Below, piece by piece: positions 15,359 through 23,061 of a stretch of DNA of 26,535 nt. Position 1 is the first letter of the stretch. Each line of letters begins with the position of its first letter. Source of the stretch: a virus. The stretch covers positions 1-26,535 of the IMG/VR virus record IMGVR_UViG_3300025159_000640; one strand, written 5' to 3'. Below the pieces are notes generated by a model. It did no database searches. It saw only the letters and a program-made list of their open reading frames with translations, and had not been told where the DNA came from. The translations under genes were made by a program, and so were the position numbers.

Positions 15359-16047
15359 AGTAGTCCTAACGAATCTTCAGTATTGTTTGCAGCATAATTT
15401 TCTTTACTAATCAAAATTCCGGCTTTCTCCATTCGGATTTTGAGTGCTCTCTCTGTCACCCCCAATTCATTTGCCATTGCTTCTGGAGACATTTTCTTTT
15501 TTATATAATATGCAGCAGCTTCCCTCAAATTTTTAAATCCTTTTTCAGTTAAAATTTTATTCCATTTTTCTTTAACGTCTGTTTTGGTAAAACCATCTTC
15601 ATCTCGGTGGGAGGGTCTTTTCCCCTTTATTAATTCCCTCATCGGAAGACTTCTATCCCCATCCATTCTTATTCTTAGATACTCTATGGTTCTAGTAGTT
15701 ACCCCCAACTCCATTGCCATTTCCGTATTTGTATATTTTTTCTTATATGTTTCCATTAAATCATCTATATCTTTAAACCCTTTAATTTGAGCAACAGAAC
15801 CCCATTTATTCCAAAAGGAAGTGGGCATATCGTATGGGACGGTCAAATATGGTCTTAGAGATGCATAAACTGTGTTGGACTCCACTTCTATATCTTTTAA
15901 CAACAACCATTGGTGGAGCGTTCGAAACGTACCCCCTTTGGTAATCCAGTCATTTACGAAGATGGATATGCCTTCGTGCCCTTCTTTTAAAATTAATTCT
16001 TCAAATTTGCGAATGAATGGACGATGTTTAGATTTTATTCTAGACAT
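15355..16047 (-). CDS. DNA-binding protein with duplicated helix-turn-helix unit
   Basis: 230 residues. Two similar units of about 50 residues are visible: residues 79-130 (W..., IKGFKDIDDLMETYKKK, TNTEMAMELGVTTRTIEYLR) and 161-210 (W..., EKGFKNLREAAAYYIKKK, SPEAMANELGVTERALKIR). Each holds a MA.ELGVT-centred helix-turn-helix. The N-terminal 78 residues are charged with no recognised fold. It could regulate transcription of the - strand operon or recruit DNA-processing enzymes. The start ATG lies 8 nt inside the end of the SbcC/gp46 gene. The family is not otherwise recognised. Confidence 0.65.
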   Translation of the reverse strand: MSRIKSKHRPFIRKFEELILKEGHEGISIFVNDWITKGGTFRTLHQWLLLKDIEVESNTVYASLRPYLTVPYDMPTSFWNKWGSVAQIKGFKDIDDLMETYKKKYTNTEMAMELGVTTRTIEYLRIRMDGDRSLPMRELIKGKRPSHRDEDGFTKTDVKEKWNKILTEKGFKNLREAAAYYIKKKMSPEAMANELGVTERALKIRMEKAGILISKENYAANNTEDSLGLL

Positions 16048-17959
16048 GGATTATACTTTCTCCCCCTTCTTTTATTACCAATATTCTACAATCGAAACGA
16101 TCTCTAAGTAAAGCATCATGATCGGTAACTAAAACTGCTTTTCCGTCATTTTCTGCTAAATAAGTAAATGTATCGAAGTTCGACTCTTTGCCCAAGTCAT
16201 CGAGGGAATCATTCGGTTCATCGAAAGCGATGAAAGAAAAGTCTACGGAACACCCTTCTTTTATAAATTGAGAAAGTGCTCGGGAGATAGACAACCTAAT
16301 TTTCTGTCTTTCTCCACCACTATACATTTCATAGGAAACTTCATCTCCGTTACTATCTACAATAGCAATATGAAATTCATCTTTAATGGTTCCTGATCTA
16401 GTTTCCCTTTCTGTGGCCATAATAATATTTAATTCGGAACTGTACTCTGATAGGTGGTGCTGGGCCAGGGATTCCAATTGGGATATCATAGAATCAAACA
16501 ACATCATTCGAATCTTCTTGAACCCGTCTACCCAGAAATCAAAATATTTCTTTTTATCAAGTAAACCATTTTTAGTTTCATTCATTCCACGGATCTTTGA
16601 CCCTAATTCCCTTATTTGCTTTTTCCTATTTTCCTCCATTTCTAGATAAGGATTAATTTCTTCAGATTTTTTTAGCATATCATTTTTCAAATTAGTTATT
16701 GTAATTACTGAAGCGGATATAGTAGATTCCCCATCAGCTTGGGCATGGGATAATTCTACTTTCAAATCTCGTATGGAATCTTTAATCGTATCCAATTCCC
16801 TAATTTTTTTATCAATTTCATCTACCAATGATTTACTAACTTTTAGTTGATCTCTTAAACTTCTTTCCTTATCGGGAATAGTATCCCACTCTGATTTTAT
16901 TCCCATTGCCTCTAATCCTAATTGATTTATTCGGGATTGGAGATATGACCCTGTAATGGTTTGGGCACAAAATGGACAAGGGCCTTCTCCCTGTTTTGTA
17001 AGAGTTTGAATTTCATTATTTATTTCATTCATATCTATTTTCAAATTATCTCTACGAAATACAAGAGCATTTAAATCTGACTGAATATTGTTAGTTCTAT
17101 CGGATGCCTCTTGTTTAGTGCCGGTTTCTTTTATCAAAATATTTTTACTATTTTCAAAATGGGCTATCTTCAATTTAATTTTATTTGTTTTTTCGTCTAT
17201 TCTAAGTTGAATGCTATTTAATTCATTCTCTTCTTCAACTAAACTTTCTTTCCAAGATGAAATACTGGCCACTCTTTCGGATTCAAAAGTATCTATATTG
17301 ATTTTGTATGAGGTAGATCGGACCCCAGTTAACTCTCCTTCTTTATTTCCAATAGATTTATCTAATTCAAGCACCAAGGACTGTAATGATTTTGCCGATT
17401 CCCCCGCCTTCAGACTACTGGACACATATTTGTCTAGACCCCTAACATCTGTTAAAATTTTGGCACGTTCTGCAGGTTTTAGATCTGGGAAATTATTGAA
17501 ATCCCTTCCGAACATTACAGCGCATTGAAAAGAAATGAAATTTATTTGTAATACTTTTTCTAATTCATTTTGCTTAACTTGGTATGTTGCATTTTTAAAT
17601 AATTCTGTTTCTTCTTTCCAAATTTTCAAATTGGGTGTTTTCTTTCGTTCAATAGTTCTCTCTGTTTTATACATAACGGAATCTGCTGTAAATACAGTTT
17701 GAATCAGGGCTTGTTTTTCTTTTTTATGTATAATTTCATCCTTATACCGATTTTTTCGGCAAAGTTCCCCAAACCACCCATAACAAAAACTTTCTAGTAA
17801 CGTCGATTTTCCACTTCCATTTGATTGACTCTTCTCGTCATCCAAATTCCTTCCGTCTATTTGGATGGTTTTTCCTTCATAATTGGCCATGGAAAATTCG
17901 AATGTTTTACGGAAAGACATGAATCCTTTTCCACTTATAGATATTAATCGAATTAGCAT
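16040..17959 (-). CDS. SbcC/Rad50-type recombination ATPase (T4 gp46-like)
   Basis: 639 residues with the complete SMC/Rad50 set. Walker A is SNGSGKST at 46-53. Long coiled-coil arms (about 190-320 and 370-500) flank a zinc hook CPFC at 328-331. The ABC signature is SGGERQKIRLS at 547-557, Walker B is FIAFDEP at 576-582, and the H-loop His is in VTDHD at about 614. With the SbcD/gp47 partner two genes upstream it forms the nuclease complex that resects double-strand breaks and DNA ends, feeding RecA/UvsX. The spacing from the 86-residue gene is 1 nt, with GGAG 5 nt before the ATG. It is somewhat longer than T4 gp46 (560). Confidence 0.95.
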   Translation of the reverse strand: MLIRLISISGKGFMSFRKTFEFSMANYEGKTIQIDGRNLDDEKSQSNGSGKSTLLESFCYGWFGELCRKNRYKDEIIHKKEKQALIQTVFTADSVMYKTERTIERKKTPNLKIWKEETELFKNATYQVKQNELEKVLQINFISFQCAVMFGRDFNNFPDLKPAERAKILTDVRGLDKYVSSSLKAGESAKSLQSLVLELDKSIGNKEGELTGVRSTSYKINIDTFESERVASISSWKESLVEEENELNSIQLRIDEKTNKIKLKIAHFENSKNILIKETGTKQEASDRTNNIQSDLNALVFRRDNLKIDMNEINNEIQTLTKQGEGPCPFCAQTITGSYLQSRINQLGLEAMGIKSEWDTIPDKERSLRDQLKVSKSLVDEIDKKIRELDTIKDSIRDLKVELSHAQADGESTISASVITITNLKNDMLKKSEEINPYLEMEENRKKQIRELGSKIRGMNETKNGLLDKKKYFDFWVDGFKKIRMMLFDSMISQLESLAQHHLSEYSSELNIIMATERETRSGTIKDEFHIAIVDSNGDEVSYEMYSGGERQKIRLSISRALSQFIKEGCSVDFSFIAFDEPNDSLDDLGKESNFDTFTYLAENDGKAVLVTDHDALLRDRFDCRILVIKEGGESIIHV

Positions 17960-17960
17960 A

Positions 17961-18221
17961 TCATCTCCGTCTTTTTGGGTTTGCAGAGGGAATCAAACTC
18001 CATAAAAACTTTTGCGAATGAACTTTACAAGAAAAAACAATCATTTCACTTTCCATTTTTTTCCTCACTTCATTTTCATATTCATCAATACGTTTTGACA
18101 TTAAAATTATGGATGTAATTTCCTTTTTGTGGTTTTCATTTACTTTCACTTTTTTGAAAGGCACTGGGGATACTTCAACAATGATTTCCCTTTTTCTCTT
18201 TATTAAAAGAGGCCGTCTCAT
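17961..18221 (-). CDS. 86-residue basic protein between gp47 and gp46 homologues, unknown
   Basis: It starts with an ATGA overlap on the gp47-like stop and ends 1 nt before the gp46-like start, so it is locked into the operon. It is rich in Lys/Arg at both ends (MRRPLLIKRKR; PKRRR), with a predicted amphipathic helix in the middle (SKRIDEYENEVRKKMESE). No known domain is seen. Its constant placement between two subunits of one complex suggests an accessory or regulatory role there, which is inference from position. Confidence 0.6.
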   Translation of the reverse strand: MRRPLLIKRKREIIVEVSPVPFKKVKVNENHKKEITSIILMSKRIDEYENEVRKKMESEMIVFSCKVHSQKFLWSLIPSANPKRRR

Positions 18222-19303
18222 TTGAATAATTCAATGCCCACCCGGATAAGATCCACTTGGTTTAGCCCAGATCCTTCAATGTTATTTTGAACATATAAAT
18301 TTATGATAGAATCATCATCCTCTACCATTTCAGGAGGAATTTGAGATTGATGATGACGAATAATATTTACTTGGAAGGAAATTCCCCTAGCACCCGCACC
18401 TTGTAATTTAAATCGAATATCATTTTTGATTTCTGGACCCCATTGGGAGGTTGGAACATCCCCGACCACTCTGATATAATTGCCTTCCAAGTTGGTTGCT
18501 TTATCCCACTGGTCAGGAAACGATCTAACATCCAATGATTTGAACTCTGGGTATTTAAGTTTAATTGGGGCAAGTTTTTTGGTTTTAGAATTGAGTAACC
18601 AAATAAATCGGTTCTGCCCTTCGTCAGAAAATCGTATTTGATAAGGGCTTCCAACATATTGGACTTGCCCAATTGCCTGGCACTTATGAACATGGCCCGA
18701 GATGTAGAGTGTTTTGGGGTTGAAAAAATATGAATCCATTCTTCCGGGTATTTCTCTTCCAGTTTCATAAGTTACTCCGGGGATTTCTTGATGAAAAAAT
18801 ACTATGTCGGGATTTTGAGAATTTATTCCTTTCAAATCTGTTAGGAAATCTTCAAATTTTCTTTCATAAGGAATAAATCCAATTTTTACTCCGTCTATTC
18901 TAGTAATCATTTGAGTTAACGTTATCAAACAAAGATCAAATAATTTAGCAATTGGATATTTGGGCAAGTTGAAATCGTGATTACCGAGTAACGCTGTATG
19001 TAGAACTTCTCCTTTTTCTATTTCTGATAACATTTTGTTACATTCAATAAGTAAGTGGGAGGGAACTTTATCTTTAAGCTCAAATAAATCTCCGAGGGAA
19101 TAAACCCATTTAATTTCAGGATGACTTCGTAAAATATCTATGATTTGTTGAAGAATATTTAGTCCTTCTACTAAACGAGAATTTAGTCCTGTTTTTTTAT
19201 CAACTTGTTCGAACTCTTTACGTTCATGAAGATGAAGATCAGAAAATATGAGCGAGTCTGGTTGAATGTCGAATGGGGAATGTGGTCTAAGTAGTTTTCT
19301 CAA
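18218..19303 (-). CDS. SbcD/Mre11-type nuclease (T4 gp47-like)
   Basis: 361 residues. The metallophosphoesterase motifs are all present and in order: SDLHLH (21-26), GDLF (71-74), GNHD (107-110), H171 in FHQE and GHVH (203-206). This is the dimetal active site of Mre11/SbcD/gp47 nucleases, which trim and open DNA ends with the Rad50/SbcC ATPase. The C-terminal third is the capping and partner-binding part. The TTG at 19303 overlaps the upstream TGA (TTGA) and has GAGGG about 8 nt before it. The length is normal for phage gp47 (T4: 339). Confidence 0.95.
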   Translation of the reverse strand: MRKLLRPHSPFDIQPDSLIFSDLHLHERKEFEQVDKKTGLNSRLVEGLNILQQIIDILRSHPEIKWVYSLGDLFELKDKVPSHLLIECNKMLSEIEKGEVLHTALLGNHDFNLPKYPIAKLFDLCLITLTQMITRIDGVKIGFIPYERKFEDFLTDLKGINSQNPDIVFFHQEIPGVTYETGREIPGRMDSYFFNPKTLYISGHVHKCQAIGQVQYVGSPYQIRFSDEGQNRFIWLLNSKTKKLAPIKLKYPEFKSLDVRSFPDQWDKATNLEGNYIRVVGDVPTSQWGPEIKNDIRFKLQGAGARGISFQVNIIRHHQSQIPPEMVEDDDSIINLYVQNNIEGSGLNQVDLIRVGIELFK

Positions 19304-19788
19304 TTTCTGACCCTCTGTTTAATTTTTGGATTCAAAAATTGAAATCCATATCTTGCTAAGACGTATGCATCGCATAAATTATCATCATCGAAATCTACCC
19401 CAAATTTCTTGTGCACTGATAAAAGCATAAGGTCTTTTTTTGAATTTCCTTTTCCAGTTACAAATTTTTTTAATACAGTTGGAGGAACGATGATAAAAGG
19501 ATAATTCGCCATAAATAAATCTCGTTTTATTATTCCTGCAAGCTCTCCTAATTGAAATATACTGATTGTTTTGGTGATACCAAAAGCAGGACCTTCTATC
19601 ATTATTAGATCAGGTTTAATCTTACCGACGGATAATCCAATACTAATTGCTATTTTTGTTAATCTTGGTGTATTTTCCTCTTTGGAAGAAGATGTTATGA
19701 GTCGTTGTTCTACTATTCTCCAATTATTATCTACGGCTACCAATCCAGTTGCACATAATGATAAATCTAGCCCCATCACTATACTCAT
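19300..19788 (-). CDS. RuvC-like Holliday junction resolvase
   Basis: 162 residues from ATG 19788; an in-frame ATG at 19842 exists but lies deep in the upstream gene. The RNase H-fold acidic residues are visible: D8 in GLDLS, E65 in MIEGPAFG, and the acidic cluster D134-D136/D140 in DFDDDNLCDA. The P-x2-LKKFVTGKG...K segment (about 103-118) is characteristic of RuvC-family resolvases. It would resolve recombination intermediates made by the RecA homologue and trim branched DNA before packaging. AGAGGA sits about 10 nt before the chosen start. It is about the length of bacterial RuvC (173). Confidence 0.9.
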   Translation of the reverse strand: MSIVMGLDLSLCATGLVAVDNNWRIVEQRLITSSSKEENTPRLTKIAISIGLSVGKIKPDLIMIEGPAFGITKTISIFQLGELAGIIKRDLFMANYPFIIVPPTVLKKFVTGKGNSKKDLMLLSVHKKFGVDFDDDNLCDAYVLARYGFQFLNPKIKQRVRN

Positions 19789-19795
19789 GGGTTTT

Positions 19796-20236
19796 TCATC
19801 CTCTCTGACTTCCAAAGAATTCAACCAAAACAACTTCACCATCCAATGATTTAGCCGTTAGTTCTTTTCCGGGGAAATATTTCAATTTAATTATAGACCA
19901 AAATAATCCCCGTATAGATTTCAAAGCCTCCGTTTTCCATCTTACTTCTTCTTCTCTTCTTTTTGATTCTGTTACGGTATGACTAGTTATATCTAATTTT
20001 ATCGTATTAATTTGATCTACTATTATATCTGATATGGAAAACATCAGTTTTTTCCAACCAGATAATTGCAATAAAATTATTTCTTGAGGTTGAACGGGGG
20101 TTCCTTTATATTTCCAATTTGGTAATTGTAAAAGTATGGCTGATCCGAATAGCTCTTTAGTCAAATGGGTTAAAAATAATTCCCATCGTTTTTCTTCAAC
20201 GTTAGGACTTAAATTGACGACCTTATTTTCATTCAT
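19796..20236 (-). CDS. Conserved-position unknown protein between RuvC-like and RecA genes
   Basis: 146 residues from ATG 20236, which follows the RecA stop by 1 nt and has AGGA 6-7 nt upstream. An in-frame ATG at 20284 would overlap recA by 47 nt and has no SD. The N-terminal half is mixed beta/alpha with Leu/Trp-rich strands. The middle (about 75-105) is helical and charged (SKRREEEVRWKTEALKSI). The end has short beta strands (DGEVVLVEFFGSQRG). No motif is recognised. The setting among recombination genes suggests a mediator or accessory role, which is inference only. Confidence 0.65.
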   Translation of the reverse strand: MNENKVVNLSPNVEEKRWELFLTHLTKELFGSAILLQLPNWKYKGTPVQPQEIILLQLSGWKKLMFSISDIIVDQINTIKLDITSHTVTESKRREEEVRWKTEALKSIRGLFWSIIKLKYFPGKELTAKSLDGEVVLVEFFGSQRG

Positions 20237-20237
20237 A

Positions 20238-21281
20238 TTAATTCCTACTTTTTGGTGAACGTTCTGTTCTAAACTGAGAATCAATTTCTTCCCACATATT
20301 TATAACAGCTTCTTTGAGTTGAGATTGAAGATTATTCTCTTCTATATGTTTAATAGATTTTTCAAGACTAATGAATTCCTCCGTTACGGCCCAATATTTT
20401 TTGTTACCAGACATTTCTTTAATGTACACTAAATTTCCCCATAGATCGTCAAGCCCATAATCAAAAATTATGAATATATCGGCTTCTCTATATGGGGCGT
20501 CTATAGAACTTTTTATTACCGTTACTTTGGATTTTACTCCAATTACTTTTTCAACCTCTACTGCTCCTATTTTTACTTTTTTCTTGATTTTAGATCCTAA
20601 TGTAGGTGTTACTTCTAAACGTAGAGATGCTAAAAATGGGATAGCATTTCCACCACCAGTTTTAGTTCTTTTTTGCCCAGGTAATGCATCTTGGATATCT
20701 TGTACTTGATTTGTTAGTACGACCAAACGATTTTTCTTGGATATTTCTGCTTTTGCCTTTCGGCATAATTGATGGAATTCTTTCGCTCTTGAACTACCTC
20801 TTTTATCCCCCTTTTCATCTTCTAATGAAGACATTAAAACAGCAACGCTATCTATGGCTGTCAAACTAACTCCCCCATTTTCAGATTCAGGGGTTTCCAT
20901 AATTAAATTTTCTACTTCTTTAACAGTAGTAGGATTTGATAAATCTTCTTTATTAATTTTGATCCCCATATATTTTAACCAATCTGGAGTCATTCGACGT
21001 TCGGCATCTCCTATTTTGGTTATACCACCAGTATTTTGGACATAGGCTACCATCTCTCCAAGAACGGAGGTTTTTCCACTAGAAGGGGGTCCAGAAATTT
21101 CCATAAGTATACCGGAGGGAACTCCTCCCCCACGTATGCGTCTACCACTGATCGCCAAATCTAGTAACGTGGACCCCGTAGAAACCATGCGACTTTTATC
21201 TATAAGTACTTCTTCCTCTTCTTCATGTATAGCCACTAACCCTTTTGCTACATCTTGTATTTTGCGTTTAATCAATGGCAT
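20238..21281 (-). CDS. recA: RecA/UvsX-family recombinase
   Basis: 347 residues. The RecA core is complete: VSTGSTLLDLAISG (33-46), Walker A GPPSSGKT (64-71), the catalytic-Glu motif GDAE (91-94), Walker B LTAIDSV (140-146), the L1 region with GSSRAKEF, L2 from TNQVQDIQD (190-198), and TKTGGGNAIPF (207-216). It forms filaments on ssDNA and drives strand exchange during recombination-dependent replication and repair. AAGGAG lies 7-8 nt before the ATG, and the start overlaps the FEN gene by 14 nt. The C-terminus (about 320-347) is charged but not strongly acidic. It is similar in length to bacterial RecA (353). Confidence 0.95.
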   Translation of the reverse strand: MPLIKRKIQDVAKGLVAIHEEEEEVLIDKSRMVSTGSTLLDLAISGRRIRGGGVPSGILMEISGPPSSGKTSVLGEMVAYVQNTGGITKIGDAERRMTPDWLKYMGIKINKEDLSNPTTVKEVENLIMETPESENGGVSLTAIDSVAVLMSSLEDEKGDKRGSSRAKEFHQLCRKAKAEISKKNRLVVLTNQVQDIQDALPGQKRTKTGGGNAIPFLASLRLEVTPTLGSKIKKKVKIGAVEVEKVIGVKSKVTVIKSSIDAPYREADIFIIFDYGLDDLWGNLVYIKEMSGNKKYWAVTEEFISLEKSIKHIEENNLQSQLKEAVINMWEEIDSQFRTERSPKSRN

Positions 21282-22134
21282 TCTGATCTCCTTTTAATAA
21301 AACTCTCCATTTGTTGTATAAATCCCTCTTTAAAAAACTAGAAAATCCATAATCCATGCATATTCCCTCAAATATATTGAAATCTAATTTATCTGGTACT
21401 AAATCTACCGAAGTGGATCTTTTATGAGGAAGTTTCACTAAGGAATAATTAAAAGTAGGATCAAAAGCATGTATATCTTGATATTTTTTTGAACTAACTC
21501 CTAATTCTGATTTTAAATATTTTATAGCAGTTTTCTCGCCAACTCCAACTACTCCTTTTATATTATCAGATGAACACCCTGCGACCGATTTAACGTAGTA
21601 CCACATATTAGGGTCTATCCCTTTTTCTTCTATGAAATCATCTTTAGAGTAAATTTTCTTTTCTCTTGGATTATAAATAGATACTTTTGAATTTAATAAT
21701 TGGTATAAATCTTCGTCCGACGTTACAATATAAGTATGATCAAATTCCCAAGCATGGTCATTAGCTATATGAGCAATAATATCGTCTGCTTCTAATCCAG
21801 TTTGAATAAAATTATTTTGAAATCCTAATTTAGGAAGAATCTTTGTACGAATTTCCGTAAATTGGGGTTTACCAGAACGAATTATATCTTCCATCTCGGG
21901 ATCTTCAATTTGAGGGCGTTTTTTATAATCAGGGTAAACATCTCTACGATATGATTTTCTAGAATCCCAAGCAAATGTAAATCGAGGTTGTTCAAAATCC
22001 TCCGATAACTTTAAAATTTCTCTCATGAAACCAAATATAACTCCAGTGGAATGTTCCTCATAAGAGAGTCCCATCATTGATAGCATGGCTCTGTATGCTA
22101 TGAAATTAGAATCAATTATTAAAAGATTGCTCAA
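21268..22134 (-). CDS. FEN-family 5'-3' exonuclease / flap endonuclease (T4 RNase H or T5 D15 type)
   Basis: 288 residues. Metal-binding acidic residues are visible in IIDSN (D8), FAWDSRKSYRR, GLEADDIIAH and VTSDEDLYQLL. The helix-hairpin-helix segment GCSSDNIKGVVGVGEKTAIK (about 182-201) binds DNA. It removes RNA primers and 5' flaps on the lagging strand and can act in recombination. The TTG at 22134 overlaps the previous stop as TTGA and has AAGGA about 7 nt upstream. It is close to T5 D15 (291 residues) and T4 RNase H (305) in size. There is no polymerase fusion. Confidence 0.95.
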   Translation of the reverse strand: MSNLLIIDSNFIAYRAMLSMMGLSYEEHSTGVIFGFMREILKLSEDFEQPRFTFAWDSRKSYRRDVYPDYKKRPQIEDPEMEDIIRSGKPQFTEIRTKILPKLGFQNNFIQTGLEADDIIAHIANDHAWEFDHTYIVTSDEDLYQLLNSKVSIYNPREKKIYSKDDFIEEKGIDPNMWYYVKSVAGCSSDNIKGVVGVGEKTAIKYLKSELGVSSKKYQDIHAFDPTFNYSLVKLPHKRSTSVDLVPDKLDFNIFEGICMDYGFSSFLKRDLYNKWRVLLKGDQNAID

Positions 22135-22418
22135 ATTTTTTCCTTAATTTTTAACTTAGGATGGTGACGATAATGACGTAACGGGTCTTTGATAGATCTT
22201 CCAGTTTTATCTGTAAGTAGAACTTTGTATTGAGATAATTCCGGCATAAGATCATCTGGATAAAAAGTTTCTTTCATTTCTTCTAAAAGTTTGACCATTT
22301 TCTTTTGCCAATTATATGGCATTGAAATTAATCCTACTCTAGGAAGAACTAAGTATGATGCATAAGTTAATCCAAACCATTCGTGCATAGGATCTTCTTT
22401 GATAACTTCTTTTTTCAT
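22131..22418 (-). CDS. 95-residue phage protein of a known-looking but uncharacterised family
   Basis: It contains DPMHEWFGLTYASYLVLPR followed by a SMPYNWQ segment and a helix (KKMVKLLEEMKETF). This wording recurs in small proteins of many tailed phages without a known function. The C-terminus is basic and His-rich (PLRHYRHHPKLKIKEK). It is coupled on both sides: ATGA with the 42-residue ORF upstream and TTGA with the FEN gene downstream. It is likely an early or replication-linked protein. No catalytic motif is seen. Confidence 0.7.
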   Translation of the reverse strand: MKKEVIKEDPMHEWFGLTYASYLVLPRVGLISMPYNWQKKMVKLLEEMKETFYPDDLMPELSQYKVLLTDKTGRSIKDPLRHYRHHPKLKIKEKI

Positions 22419-22543
22419 TTTATAGTCCTTGGGAAGTGGGATATAAGCCTCAAGAGAGGCAGTCCCTTATCCGGCTGGTAGCTCCCACTCCCCAAGTCTG
22501 GATGACGCAGTTTGAATATGGTATAGGGCACCCCATCATCCAT
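22415..22543 (-). CDS. Possible 42-residue coupled micro-gene overlying a strong stem-loop
   Basis: The ATG at 22543 overlaps the stop of the 85-residue gene as TAATG, and the TGA at 22415-22417 overlaps the next start as ATGA. The ORF therefore fills the gap exactly. The protein (MDDGVPYTIFKLRHPD...) has no recognised domain. Its DNA is clearly GC-richer than its neighbours and is mostly taken up by a 14-bp inverted repeat, so the constraint may be on RNA folding instead of protein. Both readings are kept open. Confidence 0.45.
   Translation of the reverse strand: MDDGVPYTIFKLRHPDLGSGSYQPDKGLPLLRLISHFPRTIK
22428..22496 (-). ncRNA. Strong structured RNA element (14-bp outer stem)
   Basis: On the - strand, arms 22496-22483 and 22441-22428 pair over 14 bp with a single G-U pair. 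On the + strand the same position would be an A-C mismatch, which points to function as - strand RNA. Inside the 41-nt loop, GCCTC/GAGGC (22460-22447) forms a second hairpin with a 4-nt loop, and ATAAG/CTTAT can extend it. There is no U-run, so it is not a simple terminator. Candidate roles are an operon processing site, translational attenuator or cis-regulatory RNA. Confidence 0.45.
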
Positions 22544-22800
22544 TATTTAACAACCCATTTTCTAACTTCTTCCATTTCAAATAATTCTTCTCGTAAACAA
22601 TTTTGACATTTCCTAATATGGGTGGTTTGTTTCATAATAAGGGGAAGTAGTTTTTCTCTAATAGGAGTTTCAGTAGGAGGAAAGGAACTACCATTTACTA
22701 ATTTGCGCCCATCCCCCCATTTTTGATGTAACTCAAAAACTTTCCAAGAATATTGAAGGCCGTGATTTTCACAATTATCTAATTTCTGTTTTACTATCAT
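22543..22800 (-). CDS. 85-residue small protein with CxxC, unknown
   Basis: It has a very strong start: TTAGGAGG about 5-6 nt before the ATG at 22800. The sequence has C-x2-H (CENH, about 9-12) and C-x2-C (CQNC, about 64-67), which could bind one zinc ion, and a charged C-terminal helix (REELFEMEEVRKWVVK). No family is recognised. It is the first gene after the GC-rich structured island and starts the coupled run leading to the FEN and recA genes. Confidence 0.65.
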   Translation of the reverse strand: MIVKQKLDNCENHGLQYSWKVFELHQKWGDGRKLVNGSSFPPTETPIREKLLPLIMKQTTHIRKCQNCLREELFEMEEVRKWVVK

Positions 22801-22822
22801 TTTCCCTCCTAATTAATTTGGT

Positions 22823-22925
22823 GGTTAGGGGTGCCATCGTCCCAAGACATTCGCTTGGTCAGCACGGTTACCATCCGTGTCCGTACCGGAAAATCTAACC
22901 AGACATACGGAACACCCCCCCAACC
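22823..22925 (-). ncRNA. Candidate cloverleaf-like structured RNA in a GC-rich island
   Basis: Read on the - strand, a closing stem (GGGGTG 22918-22913 with CACCCC 22833-22828, extended by AACC/GGTT on the outside) encloses three hairpins. The first is TCCGTA/TACGGA with a 20-nt loop holding TGGTTAGA. The second is CACGG/CCGTG with the 7-nt loop ATGGTAA. The third is CCAAG/CTTGG with the 7-nt loop CGAATGT. The order mimics acceptor, D, anticodon (GGT, with T before it) and T arms. The T-loop consensus and normal D-arm length are missing, so it is not called a tRNA. It lies just upstream of the SD of the 85-residue gene. Confidence 0.35.
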
Positions 22926-22977
22926 AATGCACCAGTTTCAGCCCCCTACACAAGGCTTAACGCTCCCTGGAGCAATC

Positions 22978-23054
22978 AAAAAGGGGACGGACAGTTGGGA
23001 AGAAGTGATAGGCTATCCCGAACCAATACACCCCGACCGTCTGTGACCGTCCCC
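22978..23054 (-). terminator. Terminator-like hairpin after the gp32-like gene
   Basis: On the - strand, GGGGACGG (23054-23047) pairs with CCGTCCCC (22990-22983), followed at once by five T (22982-22978). Pairing continues inward as ACAG/CTGT after a 2-nt bulge, giving 12 bp. The hairpin begins 7 nt after the gp32-like stop codon. The loop is long (about 45-56 nt) and itself contains GATAG/CTATC. It would reduce read-through from the ssDNA-binding protein gene into the recombination operon, so the two can be expressed at different levels. Confidence 0.55.
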
Positions 23055-23061
23055 ATATGTA

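Noticed and set aside
18367-18768. 133-codon - strand ORF in another frame
   Set aside because: Fully inside the gp47-like gene, whose metal-binding motifs fix the true frame.
22820-22925. Canonical tRNA-Thr
   Set aside because: The anticodon-like loop is suggestive, but the T-loop lacks TTCRA, the D-like arm has a 20-nt loop, and 8 nt separate the T-like arm from the acceptor strand.
22831-23046. 71-codon + strand ORF in the GC-rich island
   Set aside because: Starts at a GTG without SD, runs against all neighbouring genes and coincides with dense hairpins; an RNA or - strand reading explains it better.
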